Of a DNA stretch of 7,019 bases, positions 1 to 5,822 are shown piece after piece. Every line of letters begins with the position of its first letter. The stretch's first letter is position 1. The notes beneath the pieces were generated by a model, which was given only the letters and a program-made list of their open reading frames with translations, made no database searches and had not been told where the DNA came from. Location: contig JANXZD010000123.1 in the NCBI GenBank assembly GCA_025355705.1, positions 1 through 7,019 on the forward strand, in the 5' to 3' direction. Source of the DNA: Bacteroidota bacterium. GTDB taxonomy: Bacteria; Bacteroidota; Ignavibacteria; UBA10030; UBA8401. The translations under genes were made by a program, and so were the position numbers.

Positions 1-663
1 CCAAACGAAGATTTTACCAGATATCCACGAAATATTGAACGAGATAGTGAACTTGCTGAAACTTCAGGTTGTGATATTCTCTTTATCCCATCCGATGGAG
101 AAATGTATCCAGAAGGATTCTCTTCTTCTGCTATTGTAGAAAATGTATCTACGGTATTGGAAGGGAAATTTCGTCCAACACACTTTAAAGGAGTCACCAC
201 TGTTGTTCTGAAATTACTAAATATTATTCAGCCGCGAATTGCCTATTTTGGGCAAAAAGATGCCCAGCAATGTGTTGTCATCAAAAAAATGGTACATGAT
301 TTTAATATTCCGACAGAAATATCAATCGTTCCGACGTTGCGGGAATCGGATGGACTTGCGATGAGTTCACGAAATGTATATTTGAATTCCCAAGAAAGAA
401 AAAATGCTGTTGTATTGAATCAATCATTGCGATTAGCGGAAAACCTTGTCCGCAATGGTGAGCGTAATTCTGAAACGATCATCACACAAATGATGAAATT
501 GATTCAATCCAAAGGTCCAACGTCAATAGATTATATTGAAATTGTTGGATCGGATGATCTCAAAATAAAGGATACAATTAGATCAGGTGAGACGATATTG
601 ATTCCGCTCGCAGTTCGGTTTGGCACTACTCGTTTGATTGATAATATTATTATTAACGTTTAG
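1..663 (+). CDS. panC: Pantothenate synthetase (pantoate--beta-alanine ligase), 5'-truncated by window edge
   Basis: PanC joins pantoate and beta-alanine using ATP, via a pantoyl-adenylate, in the cytoplasm; this is the last step of pantothenate (coenzyme A precursor) synthesis. The reading frame is open from base 1, and the first codons already read PNEDFTRYPR, a conserved PanC motif, so the ATG at 103 is internal and not the start. Other family hallmarks in the 220 visible residues are RPTHFKGV (about 58-65), FGQKDAQQ (83-90), the MSSRN block (121-125) that belongs to the ATP/pantoate site, and the C-terminal TRLIDN. Compared with the usual length of about 280 residues, roughly 60 N-terminal residues are missing, including the HIGH-like nucleotide-binding motif. 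The C-terminus is complete. The next gene follows after 8 bases, so the two are probably cotranscribed; panD, a frequent neighbour, is not on this side. The identification is firm. Confidence 0.96.
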   Translation, partial: PNEDFTRYPRNIERDSELAETSGCDILFIPSDGEMYPEGFSSSAIVENVSTVLEGKFRPTHFKGVTTVVLKLLNIIQPRIAYFGQKDAQQCVVIKKMVHDFNIPTEISIVPTLRESDGLAMSSRNVYLNSQERKNAVVLNQSLRLAENLVRNGERNSETIITQMMKLIQSKGPTSIDYIEIVGSDDLKIKDTIRSGETILIPLAVRFGTTRLIDNIIINV

Positions 664-671
664 GAAATACT

Positions 672-1424
672 ATGCATACAAAATTCTCTACGGTGATCAT
701 GGCTGCCGGTAAAGGAACACGGATGAAAGATCCGACAAAAGCAAAAGTGATGTTCCCGATGAATAAAAAACCGATGGTTCAGCATGTTGTTGAGTTGGCG
801 CAGTCATTAAGTTCTGAACGAATTATTACTATTGTAGGATTTCAACGTGAATCGGTGATTGAATTTCTGAAAAGTGTTTCCCATAAAGTTGAAACAGTTG
901 TTCAAGATCCGCAGTTGGGAACCGGACACGCGGTGATGCAGACAGAACCATTGCTCCGAAATTATATCGGCGATGTGCTTGTTTTATCGGGCGATGTTCC
1001 TTTGCTTCGCAAAGAAACGATTGCAAAACTGATCAAGCATCACCGTGAATCTAATGCTGTTGGAACGATTCTCACAGCAATTCTCGACGATGCAACCGGC
1101 TACGGAAGAATTCTTCGTAACAAAAGCGGCATCGTTACCGGAATTATTGAACACAAAGATGCCTCAGAAGATCAGCGATTGGTCAAAGAGATCAATTCCG
1201 GGATCTATATTTTTGATGCAAAATATCTCTTTGAAGCGTTGCAGCATATCAATCCACACAATGCTCAAAACGAATATTATCTTACCGATGTTTTTGGATA
1301 TTTTTGGGACCATCATTTTATCATTTCTGCTGTATCTGCTGATGATTTCAACGAAATTAGAGGAATCAACACATTGGATCAATTGCAGGAAGCTGAGGAC
1401 GTTCTAAATTCAAGGAACAAATAG
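672..1424 (+). CDS. GlmU-like sugar-1-phosphate uridylyltransferase, nucleotidyltransferase domain only
   Basis: This is a cytoplasmic nucleotidyltransferase with a Rossmann-like GT-A fold, closest in motifs to the N-terminal domain of GlmU, which makes UDP-GlcNAc from UTP and GlcNAc-1-phosphate. Visible motifs are the NTP loop AAGKGTRM (11-18) with a following lysine (K25), QLGTGHAV (81-88), GDVP (107-110, D108 the likely metal ligand), GYGRI (143-147), IIEHKDA (158-164), EINSGIY (173-179), EYYLTD (201-206) and GIN (231-233, N233 the likely second metal ligand). At 250 residues it ends in the linker helix where GlmU (about 456 residues) continues into its left-handed beta-helix acetyltransferase domain, which is absent here and not found downstream. 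The canonical PKVLH is replaced by AKVMF, so the true sugar substrate is uncertain. The ATG at 672 keeps the first beta-strand and follows AGGAAA at 662-667, which overlaps the panC stop. The fold is certain, the exact substrate less so. Confidence 0.88.
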   Translation: MHTKFSTVIMAAGKGTRMKDPTKAKVMFPMNKKPMVQHVVELAQSLSSERIITIVGFQRESVIEFLKSVSHKVETVVQDPQLGTGHAVMQTEPLLRNYIGDVLVLSGDVPLLRKETIAKLIKHHRESNAVGTILTAILDDATGYGRILRNKSGIVTGIIEHKDASEDQRLVKEINSGIYIFDAKYLFEALQHINPHNAQNEYYLTDVFGYFWDHHFIISAVSADDFNEIRGINTLDQLQEAEDVLNSRNK

Positions 1425-1444
1425 CGTGTTGCCGGTGTCTATTA

Positions 1445-1474
1445 TTGACAAAGCAGGTAGTTTTTCCTAATTTG
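1445..1474 (+). promoter_or_regulatory. Candidate promoter upstream of the secreted-protein gene
   Basis: A perfect TTGACA lies at 1445-1450. Seventeen bases later, TAATTTG at 1468-1474 resembles both a poor -10 box and a one-base-shortened form of the Bacteroidota -7 element TAnnTTTG. The predicted start would be near 1480, giving a short leader before the ATG at 1497. The position between two genes of unrelated type supports it, but the -10 match is weak and no experimental evidence is available. Confidence 0.35.
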
Positions 1475-1496
1475 AATAGAGAAAGTTGGTGATGGC

Positions 1497-1988
1497 ATGA
1501 AAAAAATATTTGTATTGATCGCATTCTTCGGTATTTCCTCCATGTTTGCTCAATTCAAACCTAAAGCAGGTGAGCAGTCAAAGATTTCAGATTCGTTTAT
1601 TCAAACTCAATCTGCAAGTGATTGGTTTAATTTGTTCAATCCAAACAATTTTCAGATGCATCATACCTATTCTGCAAGTTATTCATCGTTTGGCGGTAAC
1701 AGTCTTGCATTACAGCGGTATACTAACACAATGATCTATCAATTCGCACCAAATCTTGATGCGCGAGTTGATCTGAGCTTGCAGAATTCACCGTACAGCT
1801 CATTCGATTATCGCTTGCAAAATCAATTCAGCAAAGCATATTTAAGCCGGGCAGAGATCAACTATCGTCCGTGGGAAAATACAGTGATTCGTTTACAATA
1901 TCGTGAGTTACCATATTCGAATTATGGATATGGATACAATCGCTCTTTCGGCGGGATGTTTTCGGGACTTGATGGTTACGACGATTAA
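1497..1988 (+). CDS. Small secreted protein of unknown function, possibly outer-membrane associated
   Basis: I do not recognise this family. The 163-residue product starts with a clear signal peptide: MKK, a hydrophobic stretch (about 4-17) and a likely signal peptidase I site after FA (residues 17-18), followed by QFKPK. There is no lipobox cysteine. The mature part is rich in Tyr, Ser, Asn and Phe and shows alternating polar/hydrophobic stretches that could be beta-strands, for example around 58-66, 78-96 and 115-136. It lacks further hydrophobic helices. The C-terminus is Gly/Tyr-rich, with YGYGYN at 142-147, and ends in GYDD rather than the terminal aromatic typical of large beta-barrels. 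A periplasmic or surface beta-rich protein is plausible, but this is inference. The ATG at 1497 has only a weak upstream purine tract; the signal peptide beginning right at it supports this start. It appears to be a single-gene unit, with a possible promoter before it and a strong terminator after it. Confidence 0.75.
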   Translation: MKKIFVLIAFFGISSMFAQFKPKAGEQSKISDSFIQTQSASDWFNLFNPNNFQMHHTYSASYSSFGGNSLALQRYTNTMIYQFAPNLDARVDLSLQNSPYSSFDYRLQNQFSKAYLSRAEINYRPWENTVIRLQYRELPYSNYGYGYNRSFGGMFSGLDGYDD

Positions 1989-2022
1989 AACGTATTTTAC
2001 GTGTCAATAATTTTATCATATT

Positions 2023-2063
2023 AATAACCGAGCAGTCGCAGAGACTTTCTCGGTTATTTTTTT
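2023..2063 (+). terminator. Intrinsic terminator after the secreted-protein gene
   Basis: A perfect 10-base inverted repeat, AATAACCGAG (2023-2032) and CTCGGTTATT (2049-2058), encloses a shorter inner pair, AGTC (2034-2037) with GACT (2043-2046), leaving a 5-base loop. Seven T residues follow at 2057-2063. This is a textbook rho-independent terminator for + strand transcription ending the gene that stops at 1988. It is not obviously bidirectional, because the minus strand has no T-run after the stem. It ends only four bases before the next ATG at 2068. Confidence 0.87.
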
Positions 2064-2067
2064 GTAA

Positions 2068-2514
2068 ATGATGCAACAACAATCAAAAAAAGGTCTCTTA
2101 CTTAATATTGCAATTGTGTTATTGATATTCTTTAACGGAATGCAATTGTATGGGATTATTTTTCGCAATGGAGTGTCCGTTGTTTCTCCTGCGAAAAGCT
2201 TGAATGATACAACTCATGTTTCTCTGCAAATCAACGTGTTGAATGGCTGCGGCATCAACGGAGTTGGAACAACGATGACTAAATATTCCCGGAAATTGGG
2301 ATATGATGTTGTTGAAATGGGAAATTATAAAACATTTGATGTTGAACAATCAATGATCATCGACAGAAGTGGAAAGATGAACGATGCGCGGGAATTGGCA
2401 TTATCGCTTGGCATCAATAACAAGAATGTTATTCAGCAATTCAGTAACGATCAGATGGTGTCCGCATCGATCGTTATTGGGAAGGACTATAAATCATTAA
2501 AACCATGGAATTAA
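2068..2514 (+). CDS. Membrane-anchored LytR_C domain protein
   Basis: The 148-residue product has a short basic N-terminus (MMQQQSKKG), one hydrophobic segment at about 9-32 that should anchor it in the inner membrane, and a periplasmic domain at about 52-142. That domain fits the LytR_C family (LytR/CpsA/Psr C-terminal domain): INVLNGCGINGVG (55-67), LGYDVVEMGNY (78-88), the alanine/leucine helix of ARELALSLG (107-115) and the closing ASIVIGKDY (133-141). The LytR-CpsA-Psr catalytic domain, which transfers glycopolymers to the wall in Gram-positives, is absent, so enzymatic activity is not expected; the role of free LytR_C domains is not established. No Shine-Dalgarno is visible before either ATG (2068 or 2071), because the bases just upstream are the T-run of the terminator. 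The hydrophobic segment starts at residue 9, so a later start is unlikely. rsfS follows after 9 bases, suggesting cotranscription. Confidence 0.87.
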   Translation: MMQQQSKKGLLLNIAIVLLIFFNGMQLYGIIFRNGVSVVSPAKSLNDTTHVSLQINVLNGCGINGVGTTMTKYSRKLGYDVVEMGNYKTFDVEQSMIIDRSGKMNDARELALSLGINNKNVIQQFSNDQMVSASIVIGKDYKSLKPWN

Positions 2515-2523
2515 AGGAGTATT
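2512..2523 (+). promoter_or_regulatory. Strong ribosome binding site fixing the GTG start of rsfS
   Basis: AAAGGAG at 2513-2519 overlaps the TAA stop of the preceding gene (2512-2514) and lies four bases before GTG at 2524. It is the only canonical Shine-Dalgarno sequence among the seven gene starts in the window. It decides the start: the first in-frame ATG is inside the conserved RsfS domain, and the residues encoded from the GTG onwards (KNLAKVLANAAL) form the usual first helix. Confidence 0.75.
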
Positions 2524-2964
2524 GTGACCTCAAAGAATCTTGCTAAAGTATTGGCGAATGCTGCTCTCAGTAAAAAAGCATACGATATAACAATATTAGA
2601 TCTACGAAAATTAACAACAATGACAGATTATTTTGTTGTCTGTTCGGTCGATTCGGACACGCAGGCGCGTGCCGTGGCGGATGAGATTAAGAATGAATCA
2701 TTGGAAAAAGGCGAAACATCCGTTCGGAAAGAAGGATATAGCGAAGGTCGATGGATATTGCTGGATTACATGGATGTTGTTGTTCATGTGTTCCACAAAG
2801 AAATGCGTGAATTCTATAATCTGGAAAAATTATGGGGTGATGCAAAAATTGAATACGTAAGCGATGAGCCTGCATCAAAGGAAAAAATAGCACGTACTCG
2901 ATTAAAGATTGATGTTGTGAAGGAATCGAAAAAGAAAACCACTCGAAAAAAGACCGCGAAATAA
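2524..2964 (+). CDS. rsfS: Ribosome silencing factor RsfS (Iojap/YbeB family)
   Basis: RsfS binds ribosomal protein uL14 on the large subunit and blocks joining with the small subunit, lowering translation in starvation or stationary phase. Family hallmarks are clear: the first helix (about 4-17), DLRKL and MTDYFVV (26-39), TQARAVADEI (46-55), EGYSEGRWILLDYMDVVVHVF (70-90) and REFYNLEKLWGDA (95-107). The 146 residues exceed the usual 105-130 because of a C-terminal tail after about 115 that is very rich in Lys/Arg (KESKKKTTRKKTAK at the end), perhaps for RNA contact; that role is inference. The gene starts with GTG behind a strong Shine-Dalgarno. Its TAA stop shares one base with the argS ATG, so the two are very probably translationally coupled. 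The identification is firm. Confidence 0.95.
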   Translation: MTSKNLAKVLANAALSKKAYDITILDLRKLTTMTDYFVVCSVDSDTQARAVADEIKNESLEKGETSVRKEGYSEGRWILLDYMDVVVHVFHKEMREFYNLEKLWGDAKIEYVSDEPASKEKIARTRLKIDVVKESKKKTTRKKTAK

Positions 2965-4613
2965 TGAAAGATCTTTTATATAAACAACTCGCCTCGATCA
3001 TTGCAGAGTTGCAATATCCTTCCGTTGAAGTGATCTTTGATAAACCGAAAGTAGAAGCGCACGGCGATCTTACGACGAATGTTGCAATGATGCTTGCAAA
3101 ATCCGTCGGGAAAAATCCGCGGCAAGTTGCGCAATCAATCGTTGAGAAACTTCCGATCAATGATTCGTTTCTCTCAGCAGTTGAAATCGCCGGACCCGGG
3201 TTCATCAATTTTCGATTTGCAATAAACTATGTTGTTGAGAATGCAAAACGGATTCTTCTAGAAAACGATTCGTTCGGAAAATCGAATTTTGCGAATAGTA
3301 AAAAAACAAACCTGGAATGGGTCAGTGCAAATCCGACCGGCTTGCTGCACGCAGGACATGGCAGACAGGTGCTGCTTGGTCAGGTGATAGGGAATTTATT
3401 GGAGTGGACAGGGCATGTTGTAACGCGTGAGTATTATTTTAACAACGCCGGGAATCAAATGCGGACTCTGGCGGAAAGTATCTATATCCGTTACTGCCAG
3501 AAACTTGGAGATGATATTCCTTTCCCTGAAGAAGGATATAAAGGCGAGTATATTGTTGAAATAGCAAAAGAGATTATTTCAGCAAAGGGTGATTCGCTCA
3601 GAAATGCGGGTGAAGATAAATCATACTTCCAAAAATATGGTGAAGAATGGTGTTTTAAGAAAATCAAAGAGACACTTGCTCGACTCAATGTTAAGCACGA
3701 TGTATTCTATAATGAAGATTCCCTGTATTCTACAGGGAAGATTGCAGAAGTGATAGAAGAGTTTCGCAAGAAAGATCTTGTGTATGACAGCGAAGGAGCA
3801 GTGTGGTTTCGCGCAACAAATTTTGGTGCCGATAAAGATCGTGTAATAGTTAAAAGTACCGGTGAACCGACATATCGGTTACCGGATATTGCCTATCATC
3901 GAGAGAAGTTCCGACGCGGGTTTGAATTGATCGTTGATATCTTCGGCGCAGATCATATTGCAACAATTCCGGATGTGCTGAACGGTGTAAAAGCGCTTGG
4001 ATACGATACTGATTCAGTAAAGGTCATCATCCATCAAATGGTTTCATTTGTTAATGGTGAAGAAATTGTAAAAATGTCCAAACGAAATGCAAAAACATAT
4101 ACTCTGGATGATCTTATTGATGAAGTTGGTGTTGATGCAGTTGCATATTTTTTTGTGATGCGAAGTGTAGGAACGCATTTAGAGTTTGATGTTGCACTTG
4201 CAAAAGAACAATCGGACAAGAATCCTGTCTATTATTTGCAATATGCTCATGCTCGTATTGCAAGTATTCTGCGGCATGCGGCAGAAGAAAATTTTTCAGT
4301 TGATCGTCCGCTAGTAATGAATGAAAAAACAGATTATTCTTTGATGAAGGAGAAAGAAGAGATTGATCTCCTCAAAAAGTTGTTGGAATTTCCGGAGCTT
4401 GTTCAAAACTGCGCTGTTTCATTTGAGCCCCACAGACTGACGACCTATTTACGAGAAGTTGCTGAGACATTCCATCGGTTTTATCACGAACATCGCGTGA
4501 TCAACGACGATAAAGCGTTAATGCAATCACGTTTAACCGTTTGTTTAATGTCAAAAATTGTTATTGCCAACGGCTGTAAAATTCTAAGTGTTTCTTGTCC
4601 CGAAAAGATGTAA
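2964..4613 (+). CDS. argS: Arginyl-tRNA synthetase
   Basis: This class Ia aminoacyl-tRNA synthetase charges tRNA-Arg with arginine using ATP in the cytoplasm. Domains in order are the N-terminal Add-1 tRNA-recognition domain (about 1-85, with AHGDLTTN at 32-39 and GPGFINF at 77-83); the Rossmann catalytic domain, with SANPTG (121-126), the HIGH-type motif as HAGH (129-132), EYYFNNAG (156-163), YRLPDIAYH (304-312) and GADH (328-331); and the KMSKR loop (370-374). The C-terminal DALR anticodon-binding helical domain runs from about 425, with YLQYAHARI (424-432), and ends in CPEKM, matching the family's usual end. The 549 residues are full length. HAGH and KMSKRN are mild variants; many ArgRS lack the second lysine motif altogether, so this one is comparatively canonical. 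The ATG overlaps the rsfS stop by one base and has no strong Shine-Dalgarno, consistent with reinitiation. It is the last gene of the presumed operon. Confidence 0.98.
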   Translation: MKDLLYKQLASIIAELQYPSVEVIFDKPKVEAHGDLTTNVAMMLAKSVGKNPRQVAQSIVEKLPINDSFLSAVEIAGPGFINFRFAINYVVENAKRILLENDSFGKSNFANSKKTNLEWVSANPTGLLHAGHGRQVLLGQVIGNLLEWTGHVVTREYYFNNAGNQMRTLAESIYIRYCQKLGDDIPFPEEGYKGEYIVEIAKEIISAKGDSLRNAGEDKSYFQKYGEEWCFKKIKETLARLNVKHDVFYNEDSLYSTGKIAEVIEEFRKKDLVYDSEGAVWFRATNFGADKDRVIVKSTGEPTYRLPDIAYHREKFRRGFELIVDIFGADHIATIPDVLNGVKALGYDTDSVKVIIHQMVSFVNGEEIVKMSKRNAKTYTLDDLIDEVGVDAVAYFFVMRSVGTHLEFDVALAKEQSDKNPVYYLQYAHARIASILRHAAEENFSVDRPLVMNEKTDYSLMKEKEEIDLLKKLLEFPELVQNCAVSFEPHRLTTYLREVAETFHRFYHEHRVINDDKALMQSRLTVCLMSKIVIANGCKILSVSCPEKM

Positions 4614-4799
4614 ATTAACACACACAATAATTAGTCATAAGGACTTTTACCTGCCCAATTGATACTGCTATAATCAAAAAACAGTTTGCTGTAAAAAGCA
4701 CTGTTTTACTTCACTCATTATCGCTCTAAGTTTCAATATTCGTTGGAAATGCTATCAGATTTTGTTAAATTCTTAGATTATTAAACTAATTTTTATTCT
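4614..4799 (+). other. Non-coding gap between argS and rfbB
   Basis: This 186-base A+T-rich stretch separates the translation operon from the polysaccharide genes. It contains one hairpin (annotated separately at 4678-4707) and no convincing gene. TTTG at 4761-4764 and TAATTTTT at 4787-4794 vaguely recall the Bacteroidota promoter elements, but the spacing is too long and the start would fall on the rfbB ATG, so I do not call them. A promoter for rfbB is expected here but is not identifiable with confidence. No Shine-Dalgarno precedes rfbB. Confidence 0.7.
4678..4707 (+). terminator. Possible intrinsic terminator downstream of argS
   Basis: The inverted repeat AAAACAGT (4678-4685) and ACTGTTTT (4700-4707) is extended inwards by GCT (4688-4690) with AGC (4697-4699), with a two-base bulge on the left arm and a six-base loop. 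The right arm ends in four T residues, but no long T-run follows and the stem is A/T-rich, so it is weaker than the terminator at 2023. It lies 65 bases after the argS stop. The A-run before the left arm (4676-4681) reads as T on the minus strand, so it could also act in that direction. Confidence 0.45.
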
Positions 4800-5816
4800 A
4801 TGAAGAACATTCTTGTAACCGGCGGAGCTGGTTTTATTGGAAGTAACTTTGTTCATTATATGCTGAACAAACATTCCAATTATAAAATCATCAATTTTGA
4901 TTCCCTTACATATGCAGGAAACCTTGAAAATCTTTCGGCAATCGAAAAAAATCCCAATTATACGTTTATCAAAGAGGATATTGGTAATAAAGAACAGGTG
5001 ATGAAAGTGTTTCGTGAACATTCGATCGATACTGTTGTTCATTTTGCAGCGGAATCGCATGTTGATAGAAGTATCACTGGTCCAGCGGTATTTGTACAAA
5101 CAAATATTGTTGGGACGCAAGTGTTGCTCGATGTTTCCCGCGAGATTGGAATAGAAAGATTTCTTCATGTGTCTACTGATGAAGTGTACGGCTCTCTAGG
5201 AGCAACCGGATATTTCACCGAAGAAACATCGCTCCACCCAAACAGTCCATACTCTGCAAGTAAGGCATCCTCTGATATGCTGGTGTTGGCGTATCAACAC
5301 ACCTTTGGATTTCCGGGAGTTGTAACGCGATGCTCCAATAATTACGGACCGTATCAATTTCCCGAAAAATTAATTCCGTTGCTGATTGCGAATGCGTTGA
5401 ATGATAAATCAATTCCCGTTTATGGCGATGGATCGAATATACGCGATTGGTTATATGTAGAAGATCATTGCTCAGCTCTTGATGTTGTGCTTCATCATGG
5501 AAAGATCGGCGATGTTTATAACATCGGTGGAAATAATGAATGGAAAAATATCGATATCGTGAAACTAGTATTAAAAGAAATTGATAAACCGGAATCGCTT
5601 ATTACGTATGTTAAAGATCGTCCCGGTCATGACAAACGATATGCAATTGATGCTGCAAAAATAAAGAACGAACTGGGCTGGGTTCCATCGTATCAGTTTG
5701 AGAATGGGATCAAAAAAACTGTGCAATGGTATTTGCAGAACAAACAATGGTGGGAGAGAATAATCAGCGGTCAATATAAAAAATATTATGAATCACAATA
5801 TTTTGAACGGAAATAA
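4800..5816 (+). CDS. rfbB: dTDP-glucose 4,6-dehydratase
   Basis: RfbB (also RmlB) is a cytoplasmic NAD-dependent short-chain dehydrogenase/reductase that converts dTDP-glucose to dTDP-4-keto-6-deoxyglucose, the second step towards dTDP-rhamnose and the branch point for other deoxysugars. Visible hallmarks are the NAD-binding GGAGFIGS (8-15), DSLTYAGN (34-41), HFAAESHVDRSI (81-92), the catalytic Thr-Asp-Glu in STDEVYG (T126, D127, E128), YxxxK (Y151, K155), NNYGPYQFPEKLIP (180-193), RDWLYVEDH (215-223) and RPGHDKRYAID (274-284). The 338 residues are a normal full length. The TDE triad and the RPGHD block separate it from UDP-glucose 4-epimerases and other extended SDRs. rfbA, rfbC and rfbD are not in the window. 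The next gene, a polysaccharide export protein, starts six bases after the stop, which supports a role in extracellular or capsular polysaccharide. No Shine-Dalgarno precedes the ATG; the beta-strand and Gly-rich loop start right after it. Confidence 0.96.
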   Translation: MKNILVTGGAGFIGSNFVHYMLNKHSNYKIINFDSLTYAGNLENLSAIEKNPNYTFIKEDIGNKEQVMKVFREHSIDTVVHFAAESHVDRSITGPAVFVQTNIVGTQVLLDVSREIGIERFLHVSTDEVYGSLGATGYFTEETSLHPNSPYSASKASSDMLVLAYQHTFGFPGVVTRCSNNYGPYQFPEKLIPLLIANALNDKSIPVYGDGSNIRDWLYVEDHCSALDVVLHHGKIGDVYNIGGNNEWKNIDIVKLVLKEIDKPESLITYVKDRPGHDKRYAIDAAKIKNELGWVPSYQFENGIKKTVQWYLQNKQWWERIISGQYKKYYESQYFERK

Positions 5817-5822
5817 TCGACA

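Noticed and set aside
103..663. ATG at 103 as the true start of panC.
   Set aside because: The frame is open back to base 1 and encodes conserved PanC sequence (PNEDFTRYPR), so the start lies left of the window.
1436..1465. Small inverted repeat TGTC/GACA followed by five T residues after the nucleotidyltransferase gene, as a possible terminator.
   Set aside because: The stem is only four bases, and the T-run starts 11 bases after it, so it would not terminate transcription. TTGACA fits better as a promoter element.
1422..1496. Possibility that the short GlmU-like gene is a frameshifted full-length glmU.
   Set aside because: The bases after the stop encode no hexapeptide-repeat sequence in any frame, and a different complete gene begins at 1497.
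1990..2002. Short palindrome ACGTA-TTT-TACGT just after the secreted-protein stop, as an operator.
   Set aside because: Five-base arms around three bases in A+T-rich DNA are easily found by chance, and no matching copy was noticed elsewhere in the window.
2687..3208. A 173-codon open frame on the minus strand over the rsfS/argS junction.
   Set aside because: It lies opposite two firmly identified genes, its translation shows no recognisable domain, and it is rich in residues typical of antisense shadows (Ser, Phe, Ile, His).
4749..4784. An 11-codon open frame (MLSDFVKFLDY) ahead of rfbB that could be a leader peptide.
   Set aside because: Its only purine tract touches the ATG, leaving no spacing. 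It has no run of regulatory codons and no attenuator hairpin follows it before rfbB.
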